A stretch of DNA of 6,740 bases from JBLHLB01 sp047618505 (GTDB lineage Bacteria; Planctomycetota; UBA1135; GCA-002686595). Position numbers and translations under genes: made by a program. The notes beneath the pieces are model-generated. The model was not told the DNA's origin. It searched no databases and saw only the letters and a list, made by a program, of their open reading frames with translations. Positions 5,626 to 6,740 of the stretch are shown here, piece by piece. The stretch's first letter is position 1. Every line of letters starts with the position of its first letter. Location of the stretch: contig JBLHLB010000228.1 in NCBI GenBank assembly GCA_047618505.1, positions 1 through 6,740 of the forward strand, given 5' to 3'.

Positions 5626-6687
5626 CTAGTCGTCGTCGGAGGAAAGCACGCGCGAGAAGATCTCGAGCTTGTCGAGGAAAACACCGGTGCCACGGGCTAC
5701 GGCCGTGAGCGGGTCCGAGGCCACCCGAGCGGGCACGCCCAGGAAGTCTGCAATCGCAGGAGCGATGCCGTAGAGCAGGGCACCGCCACCGACAATCGTC
5801 ACGCCGGAGTCCACCAGGTCGGCGGAGATTTCCGGGGGCGTTTCTTCAAGCACCTGGCGGATGTGCTCGCAGATCTGACGAATCGGATGGCTCAGGGACT
5901 CGCGGATCTCGATCGAGGTCACAGTGGCCCGACTGGGCAGACCCGTGACGGTGTCGCGTCCCTTGACCTCCATGGAGAGTTCTTGCTCCATGGGGAATGC
6001 GGAACCGATGGTTATTTTGATGCGCTCCGCCGTCTGCTCACCGATGTGAAGGTTATGGAAGCGTCGGATGTGGCTGACAATCGCGTCGTCCAGCTCGTCG
6101 CCGGCCACGCGCAGGGAGGTCGAAACCACCGAGCCAGCCAGGGCCAAAACGGCAATCTCCGTGGTACCGCCACCGATGTCGACGATCAGGGATCCGCGCG
6201 CTTCCGTCACCGGAAGATTGACGCCGATACCGGCAGCCATGGGTTCGTCGATCAGGTAGACGCGACGTGCGCCGGCGCGTTCGGCCGAGTGCACAACAGC
6301 GCGCCGCTCGACGTCGGTAATCCCCGTAGGGACCGAGATCACAACCTGGGGCTTCACCCACGTGCGCCCTTCGTGAACCTTGGAGATGAAGTAGCGGAGC
6401 ATCTTCTCCGTCACCTCAAAATCGGCAATAACCCCGTGCCGGAGAGGTCGAATGGCCTCAATCAAGCCCGGCGTCTTGCCGAGCATCTGCTTTGCTTGGT
6501 TCCCCACGGCCATGCCATCCAGCAGGACCTCATTGGTCCCCTTCTTGACGGCGACAACGCTGGGCTCATTCAAAATGATGCCCTTACCGCGCACACAAAC
6601 AAGGGTGTTCGCGGTGCCCAAGTCGATCCCCATATCAACGGAGAAATTCCCGAGCATCCACTCGAGCGGTTTCAGAAACGAAGCCAT
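5626..6687 (-). CDS. mreB: MreB, rod-shape-determining bacterial actin
   Basis: This is an actin-like ATPase that polymerises on the inner face of the cytoplasmic membrane and positions the elongation machinery. The 353-residue length is normal for the family. Residues 1-18 (MASFLKPLEWMLGNFSVD) are rich in F, L, W and M and fit the N-terminal amphipathic membrane-binding helix of Gram-negative MreB. The phosphate-1 loop is at residues 20-28 (GIDLGTANT), the phosphate-2 loop at 170-177 (DIGGGTTE), and the adenosine motif around 296-307 (VTIVGGGALLYG). The TAERIKITIGSA segment at 219-230 is also typical. No key residue looks missing, so it should bind and hydrolyse ATP. The ATG at 6687 gives a full-length N terminus; no strong Shine-Dalgarno is visible, only a G run about 15 bases upstream. 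It is the first visible gene of the operon and lies about 260 bases ahead of mreC. Identity is near certain; it is not Mbl- or ParM-like in context. Confidence 0.97.
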   Translation of the reverse strand: MASFLKPLEWMLGNFSVDMGIDLGTANTLVCVRGKGIILNEPSVVAVKKGTNEVLLDGMAVGNQAKQMLGKTPGLIEAIRPLRHGVIADFEVTEKMLRYFISKVHEGRTWVKPQVVISVPTGITDVERRAVVHSAERAGARRVYLIDEPMAAGIGVNLPVTEARGSLIVDIGGGTTEIAVLALAGSVVSTSLRVAGDELDDAIVSHIRRFHNLHIGEQTAERIKITIGSAFPMEQELSMEVKGRDTVTGLPSRATVTSIEIRESLSHPIRQICEHIRQVLEETPPEISADLVDSGVTIVGGGALLYGIAPAIADFLGVPARVASDPLTAVARGTGVFLDKLEIFSRVLSSDDD

Positions 6688-6740
6688 GTGGGTTGTGGGG
6701 TACCCCCCATAAAGAGAGCCCGAGCAAACGAAAAGGTAGG

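Noticed and set aside
6053..6361. A 102-codon minus-strand frame within mreB
   Set aside because: It is an out-of-frame Arg-rich reading of conserved mreB codons, with no protein-like features.
6697..6706. GGGGTACCCC palindrome just upstream of mreB as an operator
   Set aside because: It is a single 10-base palindrome with no second copy and no promoter elements in the 53 visible bases, so chance is sufficient.
6688..6740. A sigma-70 promoter for mreB
   Set aside because: TTTATG-like and TTTCGT-like hexamers are present but match poorly and are badly spaced; the upstream region is cut by the window edge.

Overview
The window holds one compact operon, read entirely on the minus strand: the cell-elongation (Rod complex) cluster mreB - mreC - mreD - mrdA (PBP2). 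A further gene probably begins at the very edge (positions 44 to 1). The order mreBCD-mrdA(-rodA), a class B PBP without PASTA domains, and a multi-membrane MreD point to a GC-rich, probably Gram-negative, elongating bacterium. I cannot assign a phylum. MreC and PBP2 are divergent and oversized, which suggests a lineage far from the model proteobacteria.

Layout in transcription order (high to low coordinates). Positions 6740-6688 hold the short end of the mreB leader, with no convincing promoter visible. mreB (6687-5626) is a canonical 353-residue bacterial actin. A gap of about 260 bases follows (5625-5367). It contains a 6-bp hairpin, a possible 81-codon ORF that would overlap mreC by 4 bases, and an inverted repeat that encloses the GTG start of mreC. 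mreC (5366-3942) encodes 474 residues and appears to carry two tandem copies of the MreC beta domain. mreD (3945-3379) overlaps mreC by ATGA. mrdA/PBP2 (3379-41) overlaps mreD by one base (TAATG) and encodes 1,112 residues. A next frame opens at 44 through another ATGA overlap and runs off the window; rodA is the expected gene there by synteny.

How the genes work together: MreB polymers under the inner membrane organise the Rod complex. MreC and MreD carry that organisation across the membrane, and MreC contacts the pedestal of the PBP2 transpeptidase to activate it. RodA is the partner glycosyltransferase. The tight overlaps from mreC onward imply translational coupling and balanced stoichiometry.

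The main novelty is that both partners of the MreC-PBP2 contact are enlarged. MreC has a duplicated beta domain. PBP2 has an extra, helix-rich, tryptophan-rich block of roughly 450 residues inserted in its N-terminal pedestal region, while its transpeptidase motifs (SVIK, SCN, KTGS) are intact. This suggests a remodelled periplasmic scaffold, which is an inference to be tested structurally. No RNA genes, mobile elements, CRISPR arrays or convincing terminators were seen.
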